In this document: in pieces, positions 50,701-62,700 of the stretch | Layout of the letters: each line of letters opens with the position of its first letter | How positions within the stretch are numbered: position 1 is the first letter of the stretch | The notes under the pieces: generated by a model | The model's database searches: none | What the model was told of the DNA's origin: nothing | What the model saw: the letters and a program-made list of their open reading frames with translations, nothing else | Made by a program: the position numbers and the translations under genes | DNA from: Mnemiopsis leidyi | Lineage: Eukaryota > Ctenophora > Tentaculata > Lobata > Bolinopsidae | DNA: 64,000 nucleotides | Reading direction: 5' to 3' | NCBI GenBank assembly: GCA_000226015.1 | Contig: JH156524.1 | Coordinates: forward strand, 6,415-70,414

Positions 50701-53700
50701 AGAATCTGCGTCAATCAACAACATCCTCTATGTTTTGTGACTTATTTGATTCCCGTGCCTCCTTGTCTAGTCAGGCCTCCCCGAATTTCTGTGATATGCA
50801 TGAAATTCAATCTTATGTATTGTTAATCAGATGTCGTCGGCACTGATTTGTGTCTTATATTGATGTTCTTGTCAGCCAAACTATATATCCGAGGCGTATA
50901 AAAGTGGCACCTTAGATATAAAATGCTTATTAAACTGAGATGATTTTTTCCATCTCTAATACTTTTTTGCCGAAGGCAAAAAGTAAAGTAGATGGTTTAA
51001 AGTGGTCGGATTTTGGAGGTGGTAGGTGGGTAGGTAGGTAGATGGCGGTGTCCGCTGTCCGCGGTCACAAAGCAATTTAACACATAGTGCAGTGCGCGCC
51101 ACCGTTACCATGTCGACGTCACAAATCGCCTCCGCAAAGTTTTTCACGCCGATTATATATTTGTGAGTTTATCGCCGTTGCGCGGCGTACGTATCACTAT
51201 CAGAGTATTACTTCGAAGTATTATGTCAATTTGATATTCAATTCTAATGCTTTTCTGACTTATCCATGGTTTTAAGTTAATGCACAACTGTGGCCATTCT
51301 TAAGTTTGCGATATCACGATACCATTAATGGATTATGTGACAAAATATGACGACACGCAATTTTAACAGTGTAGGCGTAGCGTTATCCTATTCCTAATAA
51401 ACACTTCGCAATGGGCTCATTGAATCAGCTACCGTAATTACTTCACGAATCGCATACCTCATGAATCGCGCTCGTCTGCACCTGATTTCACTTTCATTAT
51501 CAATATTAGTTATGTTTGACTAGATGTAATGCGAGAGCCGCGTATCAGCCACTGCAACATGCAAGCTAATGACACTGAAACTCAAACAAAATTTAAGCAA
51601 AATATACTAAATAGGCCTAGTCAAACTATTTGACTGCACCGTCAAAATTATCAACATCCGTTGTTTTTAATAGCTAAAATTTCACGGTCGGTTTTAAGTA
51701 TTCGAAACCGAAAACTAGTAATAGTATAAATCAACAGGAGCCATTAATATTATCATCAGACAAGTTGCAATAAAAATGTTTCAGTTTTACGGCCAATATT
51801 TTCACTGTATCTTCCATGGTGTTCCATCAGCAGTCTTTGTGGTAGAATTTTTTTACAACATATCTGATATCTGCTGCTCAAATTATATGCTTCTAGCACT
51901 AGCAAAGGGCAAATCGAAGAAGCCTCTTTAGAATTTGAGAGATGGAAATCTAGCGTCCGCCTGAGACTTAACTTAGCGGGCGCAATTCTTGTTTGTTGGG
52001 GTAACCAACAGCCGTTATTTCTAGATCTTAGTTTCCATCTATTTCCAAGACATAAACTTCAAGTTAAGAGTAACAAAACACAAACCACCAATAACTTCCC
52101 AATCATTCAGGATGTGTAACCCAAACTCGACCGCACTGGAAGACTTGAGACTATGTATCCTGGCGTCCTCGCATCACTACCTCCTTCTGGAACTTTTCTA
52201 CGGGATGATATCCGTGATATGCTTTATCGGAGGCACTCTGGGCAACCTGGTGGCCTTCTCCTACTTCCTCCACCAACGCAAAGACAACAGCACTGTTATC
52301 TACATCCTGATAACAGCAGTGGACGTGATCGTCTCCGTATCTCAACTACCGGTAGGTATCAGCTACCTTCAGGACAGAAAAGCGGGGGTGTTCGGCAACG
52401 ACCTCTTTTGCAACGTCTGGCACTTTGTCTGGCAGATCATGAGCCGACAAAGTGTGGCCCTTGTGGCCATCCTGTCTATAACCCGGACATTATCCATCTT
52501 GTTCCCGCTCCAACTCCGGATCAGCAAGAGGAGTGTGGTTGTTCTGCTTGTTGCCACCTTTGTCCTGCAGACCTTGACCGGTACGATAATGTACTGGTTC
52601 GGGGGCTCCGGGGTCTACCAGCCTGGCAACGTGGACTGTTCCCTCCTCAACATAGATCCCCGGTACTACTACTACCACGTTGTGCCCACCATGGTCTGGT
52701 ACTGGATACCTGTCCTCCCCGTCATCGCTAGTTGTTTTGTGTCCCTCTATGTTCTGCAGGCCTCGAAACGCTTGCAGAGTCAATCCAGCGGGAGGATGGA
52801 CAAAGGAGGGAGTCTCAACAAGGCCAAGGATAGTGCCACCATGACCATAGTCCTGCTTACCATTCTCTACGTCGTCTTTAACATGCCGATGTGCGTTCTG
52901 AACATTTTTTGGTCGATCGAGGACATGACCCATGACGAAAACGGGGAAAAGATACACCACTTTTTCGAGTTTGACCGTCCGACCTACTATGTGAACAATT
53001 TTGTGTACTGCCTGTGTGTACCCCTCAACTCCCTTGCAAACCCAATACTTTATCTGTGTCGGATCAAGAGATTGAGGGAGGCTCTCATCATCAAGACAAT
53101 GCGCTTTTTCGCGGCAGACAGCTCGTCGGGGACTCATATGCAGCTACACTCAGTAACACACACCCAACATAACCTCCTACCGCCGCACCATCTGCGGCGC
53201 GCGACGTCCCACCAGCGCGCAAACACTCATCTGGCTGTGTCACATTCTGAGAGACACAGGAACAATAGTGTAGATTTGGGGATGATGAGACGGAAAAGTT
53301 TAGAGTTATAGAGTTTAGGACTGTGCTATGTTAACTCGTGAATGTTTATATTGTAAAATGTTGCTACATGGTATCTTCATGGGACAATGTTGACCATGCA
53401 TGGTCATTGACCAGTTATATTGGACGTCATTGTCACAAATCATACCAACAGAAAGCGGTTAGACTCGCCAGCATACGGGTAAAGAGTAAGCTAGAAGACA
53501 TTTGAAAACTCAAAATTGACAACAACTAATGTAAAGGATTTGATCAAGCAGTTTTAAGTGCAGGATGTTCAAGACTCGTGTCGAAATTCAAAATTAAGGT
53601 GGCAATTTCGTCTAGAAGTTTAGTAGACATAACCGGTGCTAGATATTTAATGTCGCATATTTTAATTTTTGTCAATTTATTGTCTGGCCACGAAAACTAG

Positions 53701-56700
53701 ATAGATATACTCACATTTATGTTAATAGGAAGAGTTGCTTTAAAGGGCATTTCAGGTGTTTATGCTGCTTAAATGTCTTCAGTCTCAGAGTAAGCAAACA
53801 AAAATGAAGAACAATAATGCTGATTATTCATTGTTGTGCTCCCTGTCTGCTTGGAAATTATTGTCGGAAATATGTTAAATACAATGACAGTTTTATTAGA
53901 ACTAATTACCAATGACCTCTAATAATATTACTCTGTGTTCATGTATTGCTATTCACATGTGACATATGGACTAAAACTACCGAGTACTATCGTGTTCCTT
54001 GAAACCTTACTTTTACTAAATATCTATATAAGAGCCGAAAAATTAATGCTAATGAATCTGGATTATCTGTTGGGTGGACGCGATGAAAGGATCCCAAGCG
54101 CTCATCGGCTCGGACCTCGAGCCGCACGGCCAAGTTCAATTAAACCGAGCAAAGCAATAAACACAGACACTTCACACTTAGTAGTACAACGGTTAGTAAA
54201 GCACAGCAAGATGGCATAGTCTCCTGCCTCAATGACATCACACTCTACTCTCTCCTACACCCTAGTATTAGCAGCTATCTTGGCAATGACCCGCGCTGCA
54301 CGTGCTTCTTATCTCTTGTTCTCAATATCTGGGCGTGTTGACGTGTCTAGGTACTCTAACATGAGCCCGGACGTGTTGGAATGTAACTCTAATGTTGCGG
54401 AGTGTACTACCTACTACAACAGTACAACTGGAGCTCTTTGGTAAAATTTGGAGGTGTAAGTTAAATTCTAATTTCGTTTTTTTTTCATTTTTGGGCTGAG
54501 TAATCTGGGAATTAGGATAGACTGTAAGTGTAAAGTTGTTTGATCTGATATATATAGTCAGCATGACTTAATGGAATAATTAGCCATCTAATTGAAATAG
54601 ATTAGAATGGCACAGGGTTTCGGAGACTTAAGCCTAAGGGCCGTACAGTACAGCACGAGTACTTGGTGAAATTCGGTTTATTAGTTTAACCGTTTGTTGA
54701 ATTAAATGTTAGGTGCAACTGCAACAATAGCGCTCAATGCAGAAAAGTTCCTTTCGAAATAATCAATTTCTTAACACACAAAAGACTCACCATACAAAAA
54801 ACAGTAAATGCACCTTAAAGCGAAGTGGAGATGAAGCAGATCCGATAGAGGTGGACCTGCCCACTTTGTTCCTAGACTTGATCTTGAAGGCGAAGGTGGT
54901 GGTGTAGACTGCTGCGGAGGAAGCACGACGTCTGATGGGTATACGGAACTGTTTGGGCGAGGAGGGGCTGCGGTGAGCTGGGGACTGTAGTACGGGAGAG
55001 CTGGTGGGGGAGTGAACTGTAACAGGGAATCTGTCTTCGTTATCTTCGTGCTGGGAGGTTATTGAGAGAGGATCATCATGACTAGGGTGTTCTTCGTCTG
55101 CTGGGAGTGTTTCTTTACTTTTTGGAGGGAGATAGACTGTGTCATGTCTGTTGTTACACTGGGATGTAGGTTGAGTATCTCCGTTAGAGACTACAAGTAG
55201 AGATTCAGTGTCAGTAGACAGATCAGAAGACACCTGACTTGAGGACTGTTTGTTAGAGAACGCACTACGTCTAGGTCTGGAGACAGGACGAGACGGTCTA
55301 ATAGCAGGACGTTGGGGTGGAAGCAGCTCGGGAAGGAGAGATAACAGAGAGTCGTCTAGTTCAGCTGCTGTGTAGTCTGTCATATCTCACTTTACAGATG
55401 ACGGTAAGGGTGGTATTGGAGAGGGTTGTGAGGTTAAGACTAGCGCCAGAAGAGAGATCGGAGTTAGTAGAGCTGAACGTAGAGGGAGAAGGAAAGGGAG
55501 AACGAGGAGGAGGAACTTGTACAAGTGCTGTTATTGGAAGTATGAAGCAGGAGAGGTGCAATCTGCTGCACGCTGCAGAGCTGAGGAGAGTTGATGGAGA
55601 GGGAGTGGTAGCTGATGAGGATCACATGACTTCGTCAGTACATTCAACCTGATCGATAACCAACTACAGATCAAAACGGAATATCTTATTATTAACCATT
55701 TCAAACAAGAACTGGTAACACGGATTTTAATTATAATATAGACTAGAAAACAAATGAAAACAAATCTATTATATGGAGCAGAACGCAAACTGTTTCGAAA
55801 ACGAGAAAGAAGACACCCGTGTTGATTGGTCAGCACGACACACAGTACAGTGCACGATGGAAGCACTACATTTTCTACCCTAGCAACTATATACCACAAC
55901 CCAATTTTAAATTACACCTTAATTAGCAAGAATGATACCACCGATGTACGTGTCATACGAGAAAATTAGAAACTGGGCTACACGCCATGTCACAGATGGC
56001 GTGTGACCCAATCGGTAACATCGGCGTGTCACGCGATGTTAGTTTACTGATACTAGCACTGTCTGAATATATATTCAGATATAGCAAAATTATATACAGG
56101 GCTATCTAACGGCGCTAAGGCTAGGTTAAACTGTTGAGTGCAGCCAGCGCCAACCATAAACCTTTCAACATTTCAATTTTGCCGTTATAAAATAACAAAA
56201 TGTTGAGGTTATTTACCACGTGCACGTGTTTGCTCTGTGCTACAATAAAACATTGCAGAACAGAAAAAGTCTAAGGTTCTACTGATAGATATTACCAGTC
56301 TCGTTAAAGGGAGCCGGGAATGAATGTTACAACGGAAGCTTTATCTTAACAATGCAAGCAAGGAGGTATGTTACTGTTAGTAAGTAAAGTCTCAGAGTTC
56401 CGTGCATGCCAGGAATTCCCTAATTCCAACATAGGGCACCATGAAGCATTAAATGTTTTGCGAACTTTTCTGTTCTCTTCATGGATCACCGTTCACCGCG
56501 TTAAGAGTTAAATCTTATCGCGGGAAGCCTGTATAATGATGAGTTGTTTTCCCAAGAGATTGGAAAATTAATGGGACTTGTCACAGAGCTGTTACTTATT
56601 CAGAGAATTTCGTATTCCCGAGTCACAGAGCCAGTCATACATGCTCCGGGAAGAGCTAGTAATTATAATACCCGTTAGCAGTACAAGGTTCACTAAAGAA

Positions 56701-59700
56701 TGACACGGATAGTTGAAAATTAGCAGCATAATCATAAACAACAGACTATAGTAGAACAGAACAAGACCCAGGTTCTGGAAACAGGACAGCTGAAGACTGA
56801 ATCTAGTGAAGCTGGAGACCGAAACTAGAGCAACTAGAGACCGAAACTAGAGCAGCTGGAGACCGGAAGTTTCTAGGAAGTGAGGGATGTCGGAATTGCA
56901 AGGAGGAGTAGCAGGTCAAGTGCAGGTTTGGACAGCTCTCTCTCCGCACGGGGAACACAGCTCTAAATATGGTATTCTGGAAGTAGATCTGTCTTGGTCA
57001 GTTGGTCAAACTATTGACGCATTAACTGTTGAAAACGCTCGGTTATTAAAAGGATATTGGTGTTGTGTTCGTGAGGAAGACATAGTTGGTTTTCTAAATT
57101 CTAAACCAAAATCAGCATTTGAATTCTGGTCGGCACTAATACAGTAGATGGAAGCAAGAAAACGTTTACTTAATTTATGTCACACAAAATGTAGGGTATG
57201 CAGTGAGTTCCCAAGAAATGTCACACATTATTTCTCACAATTTATTCAACTCAAAGTGACATTTTATGGGGTGATCTATATTTCGCATATGCCAACAAGC
57301 AAGACAAAACAGATGCAAGTGGCCGGCCGCATAAATACACGACGACACTCCAAAACCGGTCCATTCTAATATTTGAAGGGAAACTCTAAGACCAGTACAA
57401 CCCGTTCTATCCTGAATCAAGCAGTGGCCCAGCTCTTCACTCTCAAATATGTACTATCGTCACCCTCTACAACTACTGACAGAGACGTTAGCTTCACACA
57501 AACACAAAGTGTGCATCTGTCAGCAGAGACCTGATGGGTGCTCCTATATGTCACGTACACATGGAGAGATCTACACGTGCGATACCTACTTACTACATGC
57601 TACTTTGAGCAGCATAACTCTATAGCATAACTGTGTACACCAGGGATTGATCTCTGAGTTTTACAAAGTTTCAGGGATTGATCTCTGAGTTTTACAAAGT
57701 TTCAGTTAGTAAGAAAACAGACAATGTAAAAAAACATTGTCAATATGTAGTTGTAATATGTACATTCTCAGAGTGAAATGGAGTCAGCTGTAGTCTCTTT
57801 AATTGGGATTAGAGAGAATCCTCTCAATTTCAAGTATTTTGAATTTTTGTCAGGCAAGTATCTTGATAAAACTATTTAGAGAATCAAGAGTATCTGACAC
57901 AAAGCTTCACGCGGTTTCCCTCAGTAAAAAGTACGCATTTGGGTTAATTATGGGTTTCTCTACCAGATGCAATTACAGGTATTATCAACTCTCGTACTAG
58001 ACTTGAGGAGTCTATGGTGAAGTAACTAGTGAGGAACTGTTGTCCAACTTTGTTTTCCGAAAAAATGATCTTTTGATCGATTTTGCATTCCGAAAAAATG
58101 AACTGTTGACCGAATTCGTGTTTTACAATAATAAAAAAGGGCTTTTGTCCAAAAGCATCACACATTATCCAACTACGTAAGACTGATACTGCTATGCTAG
58201 ATAGATCAGATAAGGCAATACATATAATATGCGGATCGAACCACCCACTCATTCTCAGCTGCCAAGTACTGTCAAAGTAGCACGAAATATTCCACTTATA
58301 GGTGTTATGACTATATAAATAAGGAGATGTGATTAAACCGGATCTGTTGTAGTTGCTGGTGGTATAGATCCTCCTGATGATATAGAAGATTTCAGTTTCC
58401 GATGATAATTACGAAATGAGCTGTATTTATTGTTGAATTGTTCGATAGGGATCAGCAGCTTTAATGCCAATGAATAAGTGGATAAAACGCCCATCATTCT
58501 GGCTTTCAGAGAATATTTTACTCGTGTGATCGCTAATTTATGTCATTTTCATTTAAAGGGGCAGAGGGCTAAAACCTCCGAAGAACACGGCCATCAGTTA
58601 CATGGCCAGCGTCCAGAGGTGCATCTTAAACTATTATAAAACCTTGATCATTCACTCGATCTTATCTGATATTAACTAAAGGGGCCATAAATTAAAATCC
58701 AAATTGGATGGCATAGTTTTGGTCCAAATGACAAAGTAGATCAAGTTAAGTCCACGACCACAACATGCTCATAATAACTTCGTTCAGTTCGCACTTCAGA
58801 AAACTAACAAAGACCTTTTTTGTTAACTAGACACATTGTCAACAGATATTTATTCCAGTTTGTACTTTAGTCCCCAAACTTGGAGCATGATTTTATTTGG
58901 TAGGCAAAAAGTTAACACCTGGGCCGCGAGAACCAGGTGATGTGTCCACCTAATTAAATGAGGCTTTTAGATCTAGCCATTCTTCAAATTCAGCTTTAGA
59001 GCAGTAGCTTGTTTGTGCTTGTTTGTAAAGGTTAGTTAAGCCTGTTCCAACGCTAATTCCAGTAGCACTATTAAGTCACAAAACGTTTACGATTGCACTT
59101 TAACCTTTACAATAGCAAACAGCGATGAGTCCTCCGCAGATTTTCTCACAAAAAATCACAAGGACGCCTTTAAAGTAAAAAAAGCTTATAGTAGTCGTGA
59201 TTTAGCATGTTGGAGTGGGTGACCTTGTCAATCACAACAGCGTTGCCTGCATTAATTTCGTCAATTTATCCAACTCCTGGATGTTTGGAGATACATTGTG
59301 TGTTTTTTTCCTACGGCATGTTATACAGCGTAGGTAGTTACTTCTTCATGATTCTCACGGTCGGCTACTCAACCTCAATTGTCCCCTGAGAGCAACAAAG
59401 TGGTCTAAAAACAGCTCTGCTCGGGTGTTGTCGGTTATCGTACCGACCATCATATGGAGCATCGACAGATTCGACACCGGATTTATAACTGTGTTATAAT
59501 TGATATTGCTGGTGTTGGACCGACCTGATGTATATACAGGGGTTTGTCAGGATGACACCACCATCCTAACAGCTACATTTCCCAGTCGCAAGGAGCACTA
59601 GTTGTAGCTTGTGTATCTGCTGCTCCCATAACAGCTTACTCTTTTATCAAACTATTTTAAGACCAGAAATTCTTACCGTTACCTCGGTTTAACTCAATTT

Positions 59701-62700
59701 TTGTCGAATTGGCGAGTTTATTATTATTTGAAGTATTTTGTCTAACTTTTACATTTACGCGCCGTCAATTAAGAGTTTACGCAAGTGTCTCATGGGCAAA
59801 CTGAAATATATTGGCCCATGGAAAATGACAAATAGAAAATGGTTTCGTAACTGTGATGTATTATTTGAAGATATCATAATAGCGTTATGACTACTGCTTT
59901 TTTAGATCTCCTTCCGATTAGATTTATTGCTCATAAAAATTTTACAGAGAAGGGATTGTTATTAATAGAAAGACTGGCATTAGGGAAATATTTCAGTTGA
60001 TGTCTTGGGGTAAGAATGATTTAATGTGGCTACTTCTCTTTGATAGTGATAGACGATGTTTTTCTCCTTACACGGCATTTTATTTGATATTTCATCTGAG
60101 TTTTAACGAATCTGCCGGAGGTAAGGAAGTGTTATTTTAATTTCCACTTTTTATTTTAAAATGATGATTCACACAGAACACGAAAATACACTTCTCACTC
60201 TCACAAATGGAGCATACAAGTTATGCATTATGTATACACACTTTTTAAGGTCAAATTTCAGATGTTCATCTAGGCAAAAAACCATCAATGGTTAACAAAA
60301 TGATTCCTATTAACAAAAAAACATGCAAAATATACATCCGGGCTTTAATTAAATACAGTCCTTGGGCAGAAGGGCCCAGTTAAACCTTTACAACCAAATA
60401 TAAACTATTAACAAAAATAAAATAAAATTTTACATAAAATTCTCGCAAAATGTTTCTCACTTAAATTAGCTCTACAATTTCGCACACTCTCGTGCACTTT
60501 TCCCCTCATCATTTCCCAGCAATGCTTTCTGGAGTTTGTATTTAAACCCTAATCACGTGCAATCGCACACCATGTGACGTCAGCGCACGTGCAATGCGCT
60601 AGTCACGTGACATGCTCACACTGTATCGCACTGTTACTCTGACACACTTGCACTCGTGCTCTGGTTTAATCCTAGAAACATGTTCATGGTCAGTTGAAGA
60701 AGCTTAAGCAGTTTAATATTTATCAAATTGTATTTGTTTTAAATTTAGCGATTTCAAGGGTTCTGAGTTTCGATTGGGTAAAAAATTCATGATTTACCTG
60801 ATTTGTAAATTCATGATTTACCTGATTTGTAAATTCTCCGACCTTGATGATTATGATGAAACATTTATCAAAGTTGCTGTATGAACAACAGACCAAACAT
60901 TAAAAACCACTCACGTCTTTGGAAACGTCCTTTCTTGCTTCCAAGTTCTTGACGGGGTTTGATGAGGGAGCGCGCCTGCTCGGTCCTCGCACTGCGCGCC
61001 GCGACTCCGTCATACTGCTTCTGAAGAGAGGGAGGTGTCAATATTCAGCAAAACATAACTTTAGCTGGGCTGGATAATATTTTGGGAGAGGGACACTTAA
61101 ATGAGAATTGAGGTACGGCCATCGGCCAATAATAATGTATCTAGCACCGCAACCATGTGATTGTGCGATTTGTGACCCTTCCCCTTTAAATCGTTCTTTA
61201 TTGGTTAGTCGATGTCACATCGAGTTTGAAGCGAAAATTCTGTACCTGAGAACCAGCCTATGAAGACCTATTATAAAATACTTGACAACCTTATTACCTA
61301 ATATCAGAGACCATGACATCCGGGAACTGACTGGTTTTTACAACTGGGCGATCAGAGTGAAGTAAATGGGAGACTCTAGGACTCTAGATGGAAAAATTTA
61401 TAGAGTGAAACAGATGGACAGACCAACAACTGTACACAAACACCTAAATGTTCAAGTCAACACATCAGCAGTAATAACCGCAATATTAAATTAATATCCT
61501 CGTTCGAGCTACAATGAAAGAGGAAGAGAGCCGTGATTAGTCAAATGAGAAGGACAAACGAACAGACACACAAACAAACAGTGAGACAGGGCGAGTTCAG
61601 AGACAGTTCAGAAAAGAGCACAACGGGATGCAGGGATACAATGGTAACAAGTGCTGTCGTGCATGTTGCAATTGAGAGCTTGTTTCCTCCTAGGTAGTAG
61701 CGTGGGACCGGACCGTGTTTTGTGTTTTGTTTGTGTAGTGCACTGCAGCTGTCCGGATGGTTTGGAGAGGGTTAATGGGAGGGTTACACAGAATATCGGA
61801 TGTTTAAAAGCCATGTTTTATAGATTCTGACGTCTTTCCACTTTCCAATCCTTTATGTTCATTGCAGTTGCTAAGATGAAATTCTTAATGAACTATAATG
61901 ACTTTCATTTTGAAAATCAATTCGAGTAGTTGCAAGCCTTAAGCGTTTAACTGCTATAGCGGTCGGTATTTTCCCATTAGATGGATGGTCATACTTTTGA
62001 TGAAAAATCACGAACAGCAATTTTCAGTTCTCAGTATTCTAGTCGGATAACGGAGGTGTAAGCGACTTACTGCACCCTCATATAACTGCTTACAGCTGCT
62101 GACAGCTTCCATATTCTACTACGGGTTGGACTTTAGCGGGATTCAACTTAAACGTGAAGCTCACATTTATTACACTCAACTTGAACGTGAAGCTCACATT
62201 TATTACACTCAACTTGAACGTGAAGCTCACATTTATTACACTCAACTCGGGAGTGAAGCACACCTATGTTACACTAAAACTAAAAGAGACACACACTAAA
62301 CTCTTACACGCAAATCGAACGATTCTAATTACAGATCACTGATTGACAAGATAAATTCTACTTACGGCGGAGGTGCCACTATAAGTCTCATAGTGACGAG
62401 TAAATGTAAAACAAGTCGTCAGTAAGACTCCACTCAAAGTTAGAAACACCACAGTACAGGCACAACAACAACAAAGATACGTACAAAAAGTGCGGAGCGG
62501 GTAAGTCCGACACAAACCACAAAACCGTCACAACAAAATGACGGTGTATACTCGTAACTGCCAACCATCGTCCTGGTGACCGTTACACACAGTCTTGTCT
62601 TAAAAGCTGCAGCTTGGCTCTAGTGGCAGCAGGAAAAGTACCGTGAACAACCCAAACAACTGCTGCACTTCACTACGATAGAATCAGGGTAACTGAGTAC

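Noticed and set aside
52490-53137. 215-codon minus-strand frame over the GPCR gene
   Set aside because: Antisense shadow of a GC-richer coding exon; the plus strand has all GPCR landmarks.
57148-57369. Plus-strand frame directly after the 86-residue ORF
   Set aside because: It starts right at the end of the preceding stop, shows no domain and has an irregular composition; probably 3' UTR or chance.
60915-61020. Reading the exon as KQYDGVAARSARTEQ
   Set aside because: That frame does not fit the phases of the neighbouring exons, whereas the other frame matches the conserved supervillin motif.
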